NCBI RefSeq assembly: GCF_026151205.1
Contig: NC_087077.1
Location: forward strand, 1,798,001 to 1,862,000
Length of the DNA stretch: 64,000 nt
Reading direction: 5' to 3'
DNA from: Bolinopsis microptera
Lineage: Eukaryota > Ctenophora > Tentaculata > Lobata > Bolinopsidae
Made by a program: the position numbers and the translations under genes. Shown one piece after another: positions 46,444 to 57,004 of this stretch. How positions within the stretch are numbered: the first letter of the stretch is position 1; each line of letters opens with the position of its first letter. The notes under the pieces were generated by a model. It had not been told where the DNA came from, searched no databases, and saw nothing but the letters and a program-made list of their open reading frames with translations.

Positions 46444-46947
46444 TTACTCTTCGTCGGGTCTCTTGCACCCCTGGACGTCAAGGAAGAAGAACCCATGATG
46501 GTGGTGGTGATCATCTCCATCCTTCTGTTCCTCGTCATCATGATGATGGTGATCTCCGTATCTCACCAGGTAAGGTGCCCGGTCCTTACAACTCAGTCTC
46601 CCTGTCTTCACTGTTCCCAGGACCACATGAGTGTAGTGGTGATGATGGTCCAGGGTTGCTTTCCACTCCTCAATTTCCTCGTCACGCAGAGTCCTTAGTG
46701 AGACATCAAAGTCAGTGTCCACAAGTTCAGGGTGTTCGTCTCCTTTCACAATCTTCTTCAGGTTGATCTTACATTTGCAGAAAGGTTTATCGGCGGCAAC
46801 TACGAACTTAAAACTGTAGTCCTGCCATTTACGGACCTCTTGCTTTTCTTTCACGTAAATGGCTAGCTCGTCATCGTCATGGTGAGGACAATCTTCATCA
46901 CAAGCGGTGGCAAGTGCCACCAGAGTTAACACTAATAGACACCTCAT
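46444..46947 (-). CDS. Secreted histidine-rich acidic protein (167 aa)
   Basis: Single-exon ORF with a clear signal peptide (MRCLLVLTLVALATA). The mature chain is rich in His, Asp and Glu. It has 17 histidines, including runs of four, four and five in the C-terminal half (LDHHHHYTHV, GDHHHHDDEEQ, DDHHHHHGFF), and an HHDDDE patch near the N terminus. Cysteines near residues 16 and 20 (CDEDC), a CKC pair, and single cysteines near residues 119 and 160 suggest disulfides or metal ligands. I recognise no family. Extracellular divalent-metal binding is an inference from composition. It begins just outside the outer border of the giant inverted repeat. A CAG lies 8 nt before the ATG. Confidence 0.7.
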   Translation of the reverse strand: MRCLLVLTLVALATACDEDCPHHDDDELAIYVKEKQEVRKWQDYSFKFVVAADKPFCKCKINLKKIVKGDEHPELVDTDFDVSLRTLRDEEIEEWKATLDHHHHYTHVVLGTVKTGRLSCKDRAPYLVRYGDHHHHDDEEQKDGDDHHHHHGFFFLDVQGCKRPDEE

Positions 46948-47589
46948 TGCGAATGCTGAGCTTTAAGGGCTGAGAAGGAAAGATGTGTAACTACTGTAAG
47001 ACACTCTTCAGAACAATTCACCGTCGAATGAGTTGAGTACGTTGCAGCGCTCTTTTTATCTTTTTTCGTTCCTTTGGTAAGCCATTTTAATCAAGTTAAC
47101 CAACTTGAAATTGCAATTTAATCAAGTCTGTCAAGATGGTTAACTTAATTTTCTAACACGCCTGGTACCCCATCATTTGTAGGCCCGTGGCCCAACTACA
47201 AAGAAATATTTAGCCTCCATATGTTCACAATCTTTTGTTCAATTTATGATGGTAGTGAACAGTGTCTCAGCTTTTTATTTTCACAAAGCAATGGAAATTG
47301 AGAAATAAGATTTGCAAACGTGAAAAATCACACATTTAACTTTTCTAAATGAAACTTCTTTCTGTAAAAGGGCAAAGCAGAGTACACCATGCGTACTGGA
47401 GTATTAAGATTTTTACAAGAACACAAACTGATTATATTTTCTTTCGTTATCATACTACGTGGAATAGCTCCAAGAATTTCGAGTGAAATAACTGTGGACT
47501 CGGGTATAGTGTTTGAGTTGCGTCAATGCCGCCCAGTAAGGTTTATGAACTATTTCTGTCAGACCAGTCAGAATAGTTTTATGCGAATA

Positions 47590-47934
47590 TTAGTCTAACC
47601 CGGCCTTCGGCCGGGATTTAATTGCCGCAGTTAAAAAGGGTAGGAGTATTTACCCACTGAGTCAAAACCCGCATTACGGCATTAGGTGAGCAATTCTATT
47701 CGGAGTGCCCTCACGTATACAATAGTATCTTAAACAATAGTATCTTAAACAATAATCAATAGAAATTAACCCTTATTTACTCCGCACCACACCCGCATAT
47801 TTGAAAACATGCATAACATTGTCGTATGAAAGTATGACCTCTCTCTACAGTCCAAACAGACCACTATGAGCGCTCCTCCCCTAATAAGTTTAAAGTATTC
47901 ATGACAGTGTAATTATGATATATGTACCAACGCT
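47590..47934 (-). mobile_element. Helitron relic, copy 3 (5'-truncated)
   Basis: The minus-strand 3' end reads hairpin (CCCGGCC-GAA-GGCCGGG) then CTAA, with A at 47589 as the outside base. This fits the CTRR terminus. It is closely similar to copy 1 through AATTATGATATATGTACCAACGC and then diverges, so the 5' end is missing. Confidence 0.65.
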
Positions 47935-48276
47935 AGACTCTGCAAGTAAGATCAAAATAAAGTTGTTCAATAAAATTCAATAATTAATTTAATTTAAAAT
48001 CATTGGATTTAAAACGACAAATTGATTCCGCTGAAATCAGCAGTCAGTACTCTAAAAAATTAAAAAATGCTGACATGCTTCCTCGATGAAAAATGGTTTT
48101 AGAAAATTAACTAGTTCAAAATCAAGATTAAATCAAATTTGAGATCAAGATAAGAGTGTGATAAAGTGTTAAAGTATTTAACATCCTTTTTAGAGAAAGT
48201 GAGATATAAAACTATAATATTCTAGAGCTAGAGAATCTCTAAACTCTCCCAAATGTTTTAAACGACTGATTATTGT

Positions 48277-49418
48277 TTACAGCTCGGAATGTCTATCAAG
48301 TAAAACAGTGTCAAAATCCTTCAACTCTCCTGAAATGTCCTTGAACCCATCCTCAAACCTCCCCTCCATCTTCACAGCAGATTTCACACCAGAAATATCA
48401 TCCAAACACAGTTTATTCACCGACAAGTCCGTGTAAGACCTGTAGTAGACACATCTCCGTTCCAAATCTTTAACCAGAGTCCACCAGGTGAAGATTGCTA
48501 GGTCCAGTGGGCCAGTCTCCACAACTCCGTAGGGAATATCAGCCGCGGCCATATGATGGAAAACTTGGACTATAGCCTCGTTAGTAGTGGCAGGTTTTGG
48601 AGCCAGGGCGAGAAGAGTAGCAGCCTTAACAAAGCGCGAAGGTGACGTGTAATCCCCAGGTAGCCCCAACATTCCAGATCCGGACCATTGTGGGCCATAC
48701 GAGTAGTCTTCTCCCTGGGAAGAGTATTTTAACCCTTCTCTTCCTTTGTCATTCCTCTGGAAGTGAGGATAGTTCCTGAGATTGCTCATGTGCCAGGAGA
48801 AGGTTGGAGAGTTTGTCAGTACCCCGACTGTATTGTCATACCACTTCACTCCCTCTCCTTTAACATGTTCCAGCACTAATCCTGCCCCAGTTTTGTCGTT
48901 TATGTTGAAGTGTATTGGCAACACTGCCCCAAACTCGTCTCCAGCCCACACAGCTGGAAACTTGTCACTCTCCAGATCATCCTTGATTTGTTTTACCGTT
49001 TCGTAGGTAGCCAGGATGTATGCAGGGATCATGGTCTGTGGAATGGCATTATCACATGCGGCACCAGAGATATCAGAAGGATCTACTCAGCATTATCTTT
49101 GAAAAGGAGAACATTGGCTGATAGTCCTGCTTCATTTATCCCGTCGCATGTAGTATTGCACCAGTTGCCATTAAATCTCCCCAGGATAACGATCTCTTTG
49201 TAGCGGTTAGTAAAAGAAAAAGGAGCACCAGGACAGTTGGGAAGTGGGTGGGCTTCATGTTTAGTACCAGCAGGCTCCGTTAACATGTGGAAGTCCAGGG
49301 GAATAGGAAACTCCAAACTGCGTCCGAGTACTACGCCCCCATCCTCCGCTTTGACTCGGATCTCTTGACATGACTCAGTTAGGGTCAGCAATGTGGCGAG
49401 GATAGCAAATCCCAACAT
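48277..49418 (-). CDS. Choloylglycine hydrolase / penicillin V acylase-like Ntn hydrolase, one frameshift
   Basis: Secreted amidase of the CBAH family, which hydrolyses amide bonds of conjugated bile acids, penicillin V or N-acyl amides. Signal peptide MLGFAILATLLTLTES is followed directly by Cys17, which cleavage would expose as the N-terminal nucleophile. Other conserved positions are present: Arg33 in GRSLEF (usual Asp replaced by Glu), Asn in CDGINEAGL, Asn in VLTNSP, and Arg in LPGDYTSPSRF. The frame shifts once at about 49083-49090. The first frame ends DNAE-stop, while a second frame resumes VDPSDISGAACDNAIPQT and runs to 48277. One missing base in GAGTAG explains it. Single exon, about 380 residues when joined. 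Either a young pseudogene or a sequencing error. Best known from bacteria, so transfer is possible. Confidence 0.8.
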
Positions 49419-49434
49419 ACTGTAAAAAAATATT

Positions 49435-50020
49435 AGAATAAAGTATTAGGGTTCAATTCTTGCAACTACAAAACAAAAATGAATTAAAGCACTCCGATAA
49501 CCTGCAGTAAGGTACAGAAGGGGTAATGATTCTATATTTGCAAACAGGAAAGAAATCAGTAAGTGATAAACTTATTATCAAAATTTAAACATTATATTTT
49601 ATAATTTTATCGGCCTTCGTCTCTTTGGGAAAAAAACAAAGTTCTATTTCCTTTTTTAATATGCAGATTGCAGCATTTATAATCTTAGTTTGCATAAAAA
49701 ATGTACACACATTTTATTTGTGAAATAAAATTATACGGGTAACCTGTTCCATGGGCAAATAATTTGCACACAGTAATCGATACGCGTATTGGTGGTGTCG
49801 GGCAGGATCAGGACTGCAGCCACTCGAGTTTTAATCAATCAAATTATTTTTCACTGTGTAATCAAATTTTTTTTCACTATTTTTTTAATAAATAAATCAT
49901 GATATTCAAGTTTTAATTTTAAAGTTTTTGGTTGGACAACAAAATGCAATTATAATATTGATTACAACCGCAGTATATTATTACAGCGAGTATATTATTT
50001 GAGTGAGAAAAATTTAATAA
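49435..50020. other. Gene-less AT-rich stretch
   Basis: I see no gene or recognisable element between the acylase start and the pogo-like element. An acceptor-like TTTTTTTACAG (minus strand) ends one base before the acylase ATG. Confidence 0.4.
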
Positions 50021-50085
50021 TACCTTATCGGACCTTATTTGGACGGACATTAATTGAACCCTGGAGGCCCTAACGTTCATCTTAA

Positions 50086-51548
50086 AGGATGAGGGGACCT
50101 TAGAAAAAGTTTTTTTCTCGTGCAAATCCTTTTATTACATTAATCGTATAAACCACTTTAGTGAAATCCGCAAAGTTGTATTTCATTCGCGCGCCGAGAT
50201 ATCCAGCCAAAACAATTTGAACCTGTGACGTCAATTATGTGAGTTGCTCTGATCCGCGCATATAGAAATACAGGTAAAATGAGCGTGCGGGCCGACTAAA
50301 TTACTAATTAAGAATACATTAACAATTTACGATACTAACGAGCCTATAACCAATGGAGAGGAGACTTTTTATGACCGTTTGAAAAAAGAATTATCACCCT
50401 ACGATAACCATGAGCCGAGATACAACTGAAATAAGATTGAAGTCACACAGAAAGGCATGTAAATTATGTATATTTATAGCTCCCAACGTAACACCTAGCA
50501 ACTCCCTGTATCGTACCACAGTTGATATATCAACATGTCATATCAACACAACACGGTCCTAATAAAAATGGATCGGGTAGGTATGAAATGCATGTCTTCA
50601 TCCAGTTGGACAAGCACCAAGCACCAAGCTTTTAAGTTCTAAATCACTATGTGACACTACTTATAACGTAAGCAAGATTTGCAACTATTACACCAAGCAA
50701 TATTATACGTAGCAGACGAACACATCCACATTCGTTACGCTTTACACTCAAGTCACAGCAAACTAAAACGGTAAATTATAAATGAGTGTACAACTAAAGG
50801 CCGGTACACGCGCTGTGTCAAACCGCACGTGCGCACTCAGATAGGACTAGAGGCGCCAATGGCCAGCTAGTAAAATGTCTTCTACTACATCATACATTCA
50901 ATCTAAACATATATTAAGTGGGTCGGTCAACATATCTTCTATTTCATATGTATTGTGCTCTGCCAATTGCAACACTTGATTTGATTGAGCTCTGCCGATT
51001 GCAACACTTGATTTTATATTGTTAATCGCACATTTCATATGAAAATACATTCCTTTATTCTTGTATAACGAAATATGCCGATTTTTAATTGTGTCCATAT
51101 CGGGTTTCAAACAAGTCAAAACAAAATAGCAGTTTGTGGTTTAGTTAGCGGATGCTACTTATCTTAGCTATTTATAAATAGAAATACCTACTACAACTAC
51201 AAGTAAGCCTTTCTGAGTTACATTTAACTATTAAAGAGAATTATTCGTAACTTAGACTAATTCAGTGCAACCAAAGATACCGCTCTCGCAAACGCCAAAG
51301 GTAACACGACGTAATTAAAACAGAACAGAACCAAGAACAAAATGTTGACACGAGCGAAGTGTGCGCGCACACGTTGGTCTTAACACATAAGTGACGTCAC
51401 AGCCCAAAATTGCTATCAGCCAATAGGAGCGCGGCGTGATATTGCACGAATTATCGATTTCACAGTCCGGCGTATTTTTTGATTCTACACACTTTCACAG
51501 GACTTAAACGCGAATATTTGGAAGTGAATTCTAAGGTCCCCTCATCCT
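50086..51548. mobile_element. TTAA-targeting MITE (1463 bp) nested in the pogo-like element
   Basis: Duplicated TTAA at 50082-50085 and 51549-51552 flanks 20-bp inverted ends, AGGATGAGGGGACCTTAGAA and its complement. A TTAA TSD is characteristic of piggyBac-type transposition. No transposase ORF is seen. Its insertion splits the left subterminal region of the surrounding element. Confidence 0.75.
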
Positions 51549-51699
51549 TTAATGTCCCGTCCGATCAAATAAAGTCCGTTCATTTAAGGTCCATCCAAGT
51601 TAAAGTCCGTTGAATTTTTTCAAAAATTTTTCCACTACGAAATTTGTGTCCAGAATAAGACAACTACAAACTATGAGAACTTTATTGTGCCGTAAGTTA

Positions 51700-52100
51700 A
51701 CAACGGAAAGGTTCTCCCTGGTCTTCTGGAGGCCCTTCTTTTCAAGGGTCAATTGGCGGAAAAATTCAACGAAATAATGGTACTCAACAACATAGTTCAT
51801 GAGCTAGTCCCCGCCAACATGAAAAACTTGTTCCAGCCTCTAGATATGACGGTAAATCGTGTTGTCAAATATGCCATTGTCCGACGTTGTTATACTTATT
51901 GCTTATAGTTTATATTACTCAGGGGAGGTAATTAAACAGTGCTAGGAAAGCTCCGCGTGATGTCAAGGTTAACCTAAAGTTGTCTAAGATGAAACCACTT
52001 CACGCCGAAAGGGTTGTAAAAGTTAACAATAACACTGAAATGCAGGACCGGGGTAGTTTGATAAAAATTGGTTTCCATAAAGCTAGAAATCACTGATGCT
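51700..52100 (+). pseudogene. Pogo-type DDE transposase remnant, copy 1
   Basis: The conceptual reading gives LFKGQLAEKFNEI, VHELVPANMKNLFQPLDMTV and, after a break, LKLSKMKPLHAERVVKV. This order (FKGQ, PAN..FQPLD.TVN, KPLHA.W.VE) is typical of the C-terminal half of pogo/Tigger/jerky transposases. Frames are interrupted. A second copy lies at 54790-55170. Confidence 0.7.
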
Positions 52101-52649
52101 TTAAGCATGGACTATTTCAATTTGTGACTCAGTCGAACATAAATGCAGTCTCTGTACGGGATGGGCCTCAAAATACTGCTTTGGGACTTGGGTTCCAGTT
52201 TCAATTTATGGTTGATTTATTTTAACGTGAATTGGTTAAGAAAATGCCCAAGCATGCTAAAATGCACAATAACATGTAACATTGCATGTGCCACGTTTAT
52301 AGCTGATGACGTCAGACATATTTATTGATACAGGATTGATAAATAAATTTAATTTTACCGATGGAAGATATTTCAAAATTCTTTCACGCCGCTGCTGATT
52401 TATTTTTCGGCGAGACGGCGTGAACAAAAATTCGGCGGTGGCGGCGTTCGGCGGCAGCGTGCACCACTGGATCACAGCCATGGTATTGGTATGTCACGGC
52501 ACCACGTGAAGCCAATGTCATATTCAGACAGCTAGACCTGAGAGTAACTCAGTAAGTCAGAAACTCCAGGATATTCAAGCAGAATATTGCAGCCGCCTAA
52601 TATGATATTATACCACCACTAAGACAGTTTTTCCCATATACTATAGAAG

Positions 52650-52745
52650 TTCTTTAAGCGGGCAATTCCAGTCCAAACCCTGGAAACATGACGTAAAGGA
52701 TTTGTTTTACTTGTTGCATGAAAAGCACTAATAGGATACCCTGTT
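52650..52745. repeat. Dispersed repeat, partner of 3895-3995
   Basis: Same ordered blocks as at 3895-3995 (TTTAAGCGGGCA, GTCCAAACCC, TTGCATGAAAAGCA). Here it is embedded in the pogo-like element. Confidence 0.55.
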
Positions 52746-53181
52746 AAAAGGCTAGTCAGTGGATGCGATCGTCATATACGCTGACCACCTACTATAAGGG
52801 CTTAAATTAATGCAGAAGCGGGGACACGGGAAATAAACCAACTAAGCACACCGTTAAACAATACCCCCCCTTTATACCCCTCCCCCATGATCAGCCCACG
52901 TCAGCTCAGGAAATTTCTCACATTTTTGTGAGGTATTTCGTTGCTTAATTGGTTCATAATCATAATATCATTTCTAAATCGAATAAATTCGTACATACAT
53001 ACCTCGTGAACCCACAAATTCTGACTTATTTGATTTAGTCCAATCAAGAATGCGCAAGTAGCAACTTTTAATTCTTTGTTAGAGCTTTCGCTGACGTTGA
53101 GGTGGAAAAACAAGCCAATATCGAGTTTTGTAGCCACAATCGCCCCGGAATAAAGCAGTAAAGGATCACAAAAAAGTTTGT

Positions 53182-53270
53182 CAGGAGTGTCTGCACCTAG
53201 CAGAAGTCAAAAATTTAATAAACTGATATCAGTTTATTAAATGTTTGACTTCTGCTAGGTGACACTCCTG
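53182..53270. repeat. Imperfect palindrome, 89 bp
   Basis: The arms CAGGAGTGTCTGCACCTAGC and AGAAGTCAAA-TTTAATAAACTGAT fold around GATATC with two small mismatches. It is followed by a diverged relative of the arm of the 53995-54512 MITE (CCGAAACTAGTTGAGTCTTC). It is likely a terminal relic of a related foldback element. Confidence 0.7.
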
Positions 53271-53994
53271 TGGATGGCCCTCAAAGGCCGAAACTAGTTG
53301 AGTCTTCAGCAGATCACCCTGGAATACGTCGTATCATTTGTTTGATGACACTTCTAACTAACTTTTGATTCTTATCTAATGTTCCAGACACTTAGTCAAG
53401 ATTGCTGGGGCGTTGACCAACTTGGAAGGAATTAGACAGGAGCAAAAGCTGAATAACTTCTGAATAGATGCGACGGTTACCACGCACATTTGAAAGCATG
53501 TTTGAAAGCATTTCTTAAATTTGACCAAACCCCATAATCATGGGTAGAGTGGACCGCTGCCAGTGTCTCTCTTTCTCAATTATTGAAGTAATTGAGTCAC
53601 CACTCAACCCAGGATCAACCCCAAATACATCCTGAAGGTGCCGTACATAAGTGAAGCCCACACTAGACTAATGAGAACGGCGCTCAATTGAAGTGGAATT
53701 GACGCAAGACTGGTGGTGACGACGGACAGACCCGTCAAATCCATGATCAACCCTCCACCCAACGAATCATGTGACAAATACGACTGACTCTTCGGCACGG
53801 CTGGCATGCCATGCCGAACCACGCACTATGTAGTAGGTATCATGTATATCAATCGATATTTAAATTGATCTGCTGATATGCTATTTCCTGGGATTATTTC
53901 TAGGTGATATATTTATATTTTACATCTATTAAAACACAGGGTTATGTGTAATTGTATCTCAAAGTTTTAGAATTTAAAATACCTCACATTTAAC

Positions 53995-54512
53995 TTTTTT
54001 AGATATCATTGAGCATAAGCAGTGATACAACGTATCTCGGGATGATCCGTAGAGTCTCGACTAGTTTCGGCTTACCGCCATCAACAGGAGCAAAGTTACC
54101 GGGAATTAGGTCCGATGTTTGGCTATTTTTACCCTTTACACTTACACACACTCTCTCTTAGGTTATTAGCAGTAAAGTGTACTTTTTGCTTGCGAACGTG
54201 TTTCCTCCTTTTAACTTCCTATCTCAGTTCAGTCTTACTCTGTAGGTACGTTTTGTAGTTGCTTTGGCCCACTCCATGCTTTCACAGTAGTTGCCTTATT
54301 TACATTACCTACTTCGTACATTTTCCTACTGACATTTCCTTTGAATTTTGCTTTTATACTTTCGGAATGTTGTTTATTGATAATTGATTTCAAATTTCCC
54401 GCTAGATGATTCATCGATCCTGTTGATGGCGGTAAGCCGAAACTAGTCGAGACTCTACGGATCATCCCGAGATACGTTGTATCACTGCTTATGCTCAATG
54501 ATATCTAAAAAA
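53995..54512. mobile_element. Foldback MITE, 518 bp with ~95-bp perfect arms
   Basis: Left arm 53995-54089 (TTTTTTAGATATCATTGAGC ...) and right arm 54418-54512 are exact or nearly exact reverse complements. The spacer is 330 bp. There is no coding capacity. It is nested in the pogo-like element between the two transposase remnants. Confidence 0.8.
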
Positions 54513-54789
54513 TCTTAAGATCCTAACGTATTTTATCTTGGGAAGATTGCGGTTAATTAACACCCTTGCTGGACAATCTCTACTTTCCTTAACGTCAGCG
54601 AAAGCTTTATCATCACATTTTTACTACTCTGTAAGTGTATACAGTTCATGGAAACATTTAAACTTTAAACTTTTCCCTGGTATAATTCGTTGAAGAAGCA
54701 AGTCTATATATTTCACTCAGACCTTAAATCATATTTCAACCCAGCAGAAGGTACCGCCTGTGCCGAAATATGTAAGTTAACGACGGAAA

Positions 54790-55170
54790 GGTTCTCCTTG
54801 GTCTGCCAGAGGCACAGAAAACTCTACTATAGTACAATATGATGTTTCAAGGGTCACTTGGCGGAAAAAGTCAACGAAATTATGGCACTCAACAACATAG
54901 TTCATGAGCTAGTCCCCCCCCAACATGACAAACTTGTTCCAGCCTCTAGATATTACGGTAAATCGTGTTGCCAAGGAAATTGTCCGACGTTGTTATAGTT
55001 CATATTACTCAGGGGAGGTAGTGAAACAGTGCTAGGAAAGCTCCGCGTGATGTTAAGGTTAACCTAAAGTTGTCTAAGATAAAACCACTTCACGCCGAAT
55101 GGCTTGTAAAAGTTAACACTGAAATGCAGGACCTGGGTAGTTTGATAAAAAAGTTTCCATAAAGCTAGAT
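54790..55170 (+). pseudogene. Pogo-type DDE transposase remnant, copy 2
   Basis: Direct repeat of 51700-52100, including CTCAACAACATAGTTCATGA, TTGTTCCAGCCTCTAGATAT and GTTAACCTAAAGTTGTCTAA. It has an insertion of about 30 bp (CACAGAAAACTCTACTATAG) and other indels. Either a tandem duplication within one element or two insertions of the same family. Confidence 0.7.
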
Positions 55171-56214
55171 ATCACTGATGCTTTAAGCATGGACTATTTT
55201 ATGCACGAAAACCCGTTACATTTGATGAAGATGATATGTGATATTAGACACTGATCATGTACACATATTTCAACATTTTTACTGCTTAACGACTGCTTTT
55301 CTTACTTACTGTATAAAAAATGGATTTAAAAATCATTTGCTGAAATTAAAAAACGTCAAAAAAAATGAAAAAATTTGGATTTTTGATGGTTTTGAATGCC
55401 TTCTAGCGTTCATATTAATGTCCGTTCATAATTATGTCTGTTCATTTAATGTCCGTTCAAATAAGGTCCGATAAGGTATTGTAATAGGACATTTAAACCG
55501 GAATATAATCTGAAAAGATAGTGCGAAACGGATTTAAAATGACGAAGTTATCAAGCAATTTGTTTCTTTCGTTAGCAAAATTGATTGGGTACTCAAGGAT
55601 TACCCAATTACGACACCGTAATTGGGCTCTGTGCACGATTCCCATAATGCGGATCTAGCCTCAACCCAATCACCTGATCAAACGTAATGAACAAACTCGT
55701 TATGCTTCATATCTCGGTCTTGTGAGAGGCTAGAACTCTAATTTTTTTTCAGGAAAAACGTAATTTAAATGGCCAAACACCATTCAATAAAATTTGGCTC
55801 GATCCGACTATCAAAACTGTCTAATAAATGCGAAAATGATTCTTCATTAAAAGAAAATGAACACGAATATTTTTTGATTTAAAAAATTCCTCGAACCAGT
55901 GGTGGTAGTAAGTCATACCAGAAAGAATTATTTCAATTGGGCACTCAGTGATTGATCTATTAAGGCCAACGTATGGGTACTGACTATTGGACCCCCCCCC
56001 CCCCCCCCCTGTATAAATTAATAAATTCTCATGGAATGTCAAAACAAAACAAATCTTGTTGAGCCAAATTAGCGGGGCGGGATTATAAAAGCTGTGCCGG
56101 GGTTATTTATTCAGCGGGAAAAAACTAACAGCGGGAGCCGGGATTATCAGAATCTATTTAGCGGGAGCCGGGATTATCAGAATCTTATTCTATCCCGGAG
56201 GGGTTTATAAATGC

Positions 56215-56590
56215 CTAACACATTTTACATCACATACGTATTACGTTATTTCCTCATCTTTGCCTTTGTTCATAAGAGGGCCTCAGGCCTTTATGTATCG
56301 TCTTTTTGAATGTTTGCAGTTTTCCAGACATTAATTGGGGTGTCTAGTGGTTAACTTTATGTCTAGTGGTAAACTTATGTCTAGTGGTATAAGTTTTTAT
56401 GTCTAATTTTAAAATTTTTAGAGAAGTTGAAAAGTTTTTGGCTAACAATGTTACATCACAGACGAGTGGGTTAAGACATGCTTGTGAAAGTGGATTCCTG
56501 GAAACCAATTTTTACACGGTTCATGCTACCCTGATCATTATGGGCCTAACATGTTTTGTTCGGTTTTCTGAAGTCCGTACCTAGTAGTCA
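56215..56590. repeat. Interspersed repeat family R1, copy 3
   Basis: Third copy of the 37560-37990 family (GAGGGCCTCAGGCCTTTATG, TGTCTAGTGGT, AAAGTGGATTCCTGGAAACC, CATGCTACCCTGATCATTATG). A poly-C run lies at about 55991-56008 to its left. No gene is seen from 55477 to 57004. Confidence 0.7.
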
Positions 56591-57004
56591 AAGTAGTTCA
56601 GCAGTAGGATGGTAGACTAAATTTGTCGTTCTCAAGGTATAAGCATTGAGCAACACTCAATGTTTGAATGTTTCCACATCAAAACGAATGAACCTTGAGG
56701 ATGCCTCAATTTATATACATTCTTTTATAGCTGTGAAATACTATTGTCTTATTGTATCACATACCTGTATCACATACTTGACACGTCTCCTCCGCTGTAC
56801 ACATGAACCTCGTTAAGCCACATTAATCACAGTGGACCCAATTTTCGTTTGTATTGTTGAAACACACTCGTTGATGTCGAACGAAAGTTTCATCATACTT
56901 CCAACTCTGGTAAAACATTATTTTCCAATTGTAACACTATTTTTTAATTCTTCAATTTACATTTTACACGTTAGTTAGGTAATTGTTGATTAACTCTCTT
57001 AAGC

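Larger units (their letters stand above)
50023..55476. mobile_element. Pogo/Tigger-like element with nested insertions
   Basis: Ends are inverted: CCTTATCGGACCTTATTTG at the left, and its complement CAAATAAGGTCCGATAAGG at the right. Both are flanked by TA, the target of Tc1/mariner/pogo elements. Subterminal repeats of GTCCGTTCAT or its complement are present on both sides. Internally it carries two direct copies of a pogo-type DDE transposase remnant and several nested MITEs. A short relative is at 21914-22098. It may instead be two overlapping elements joined by deletion. Confidence 0.65.

Noticed and set aside
48277-49418. Two separate acylase genes
   Set aside because: The two frames abut, together make one complete family-length protein with all catalytic residues once, and need only a one-base shift.
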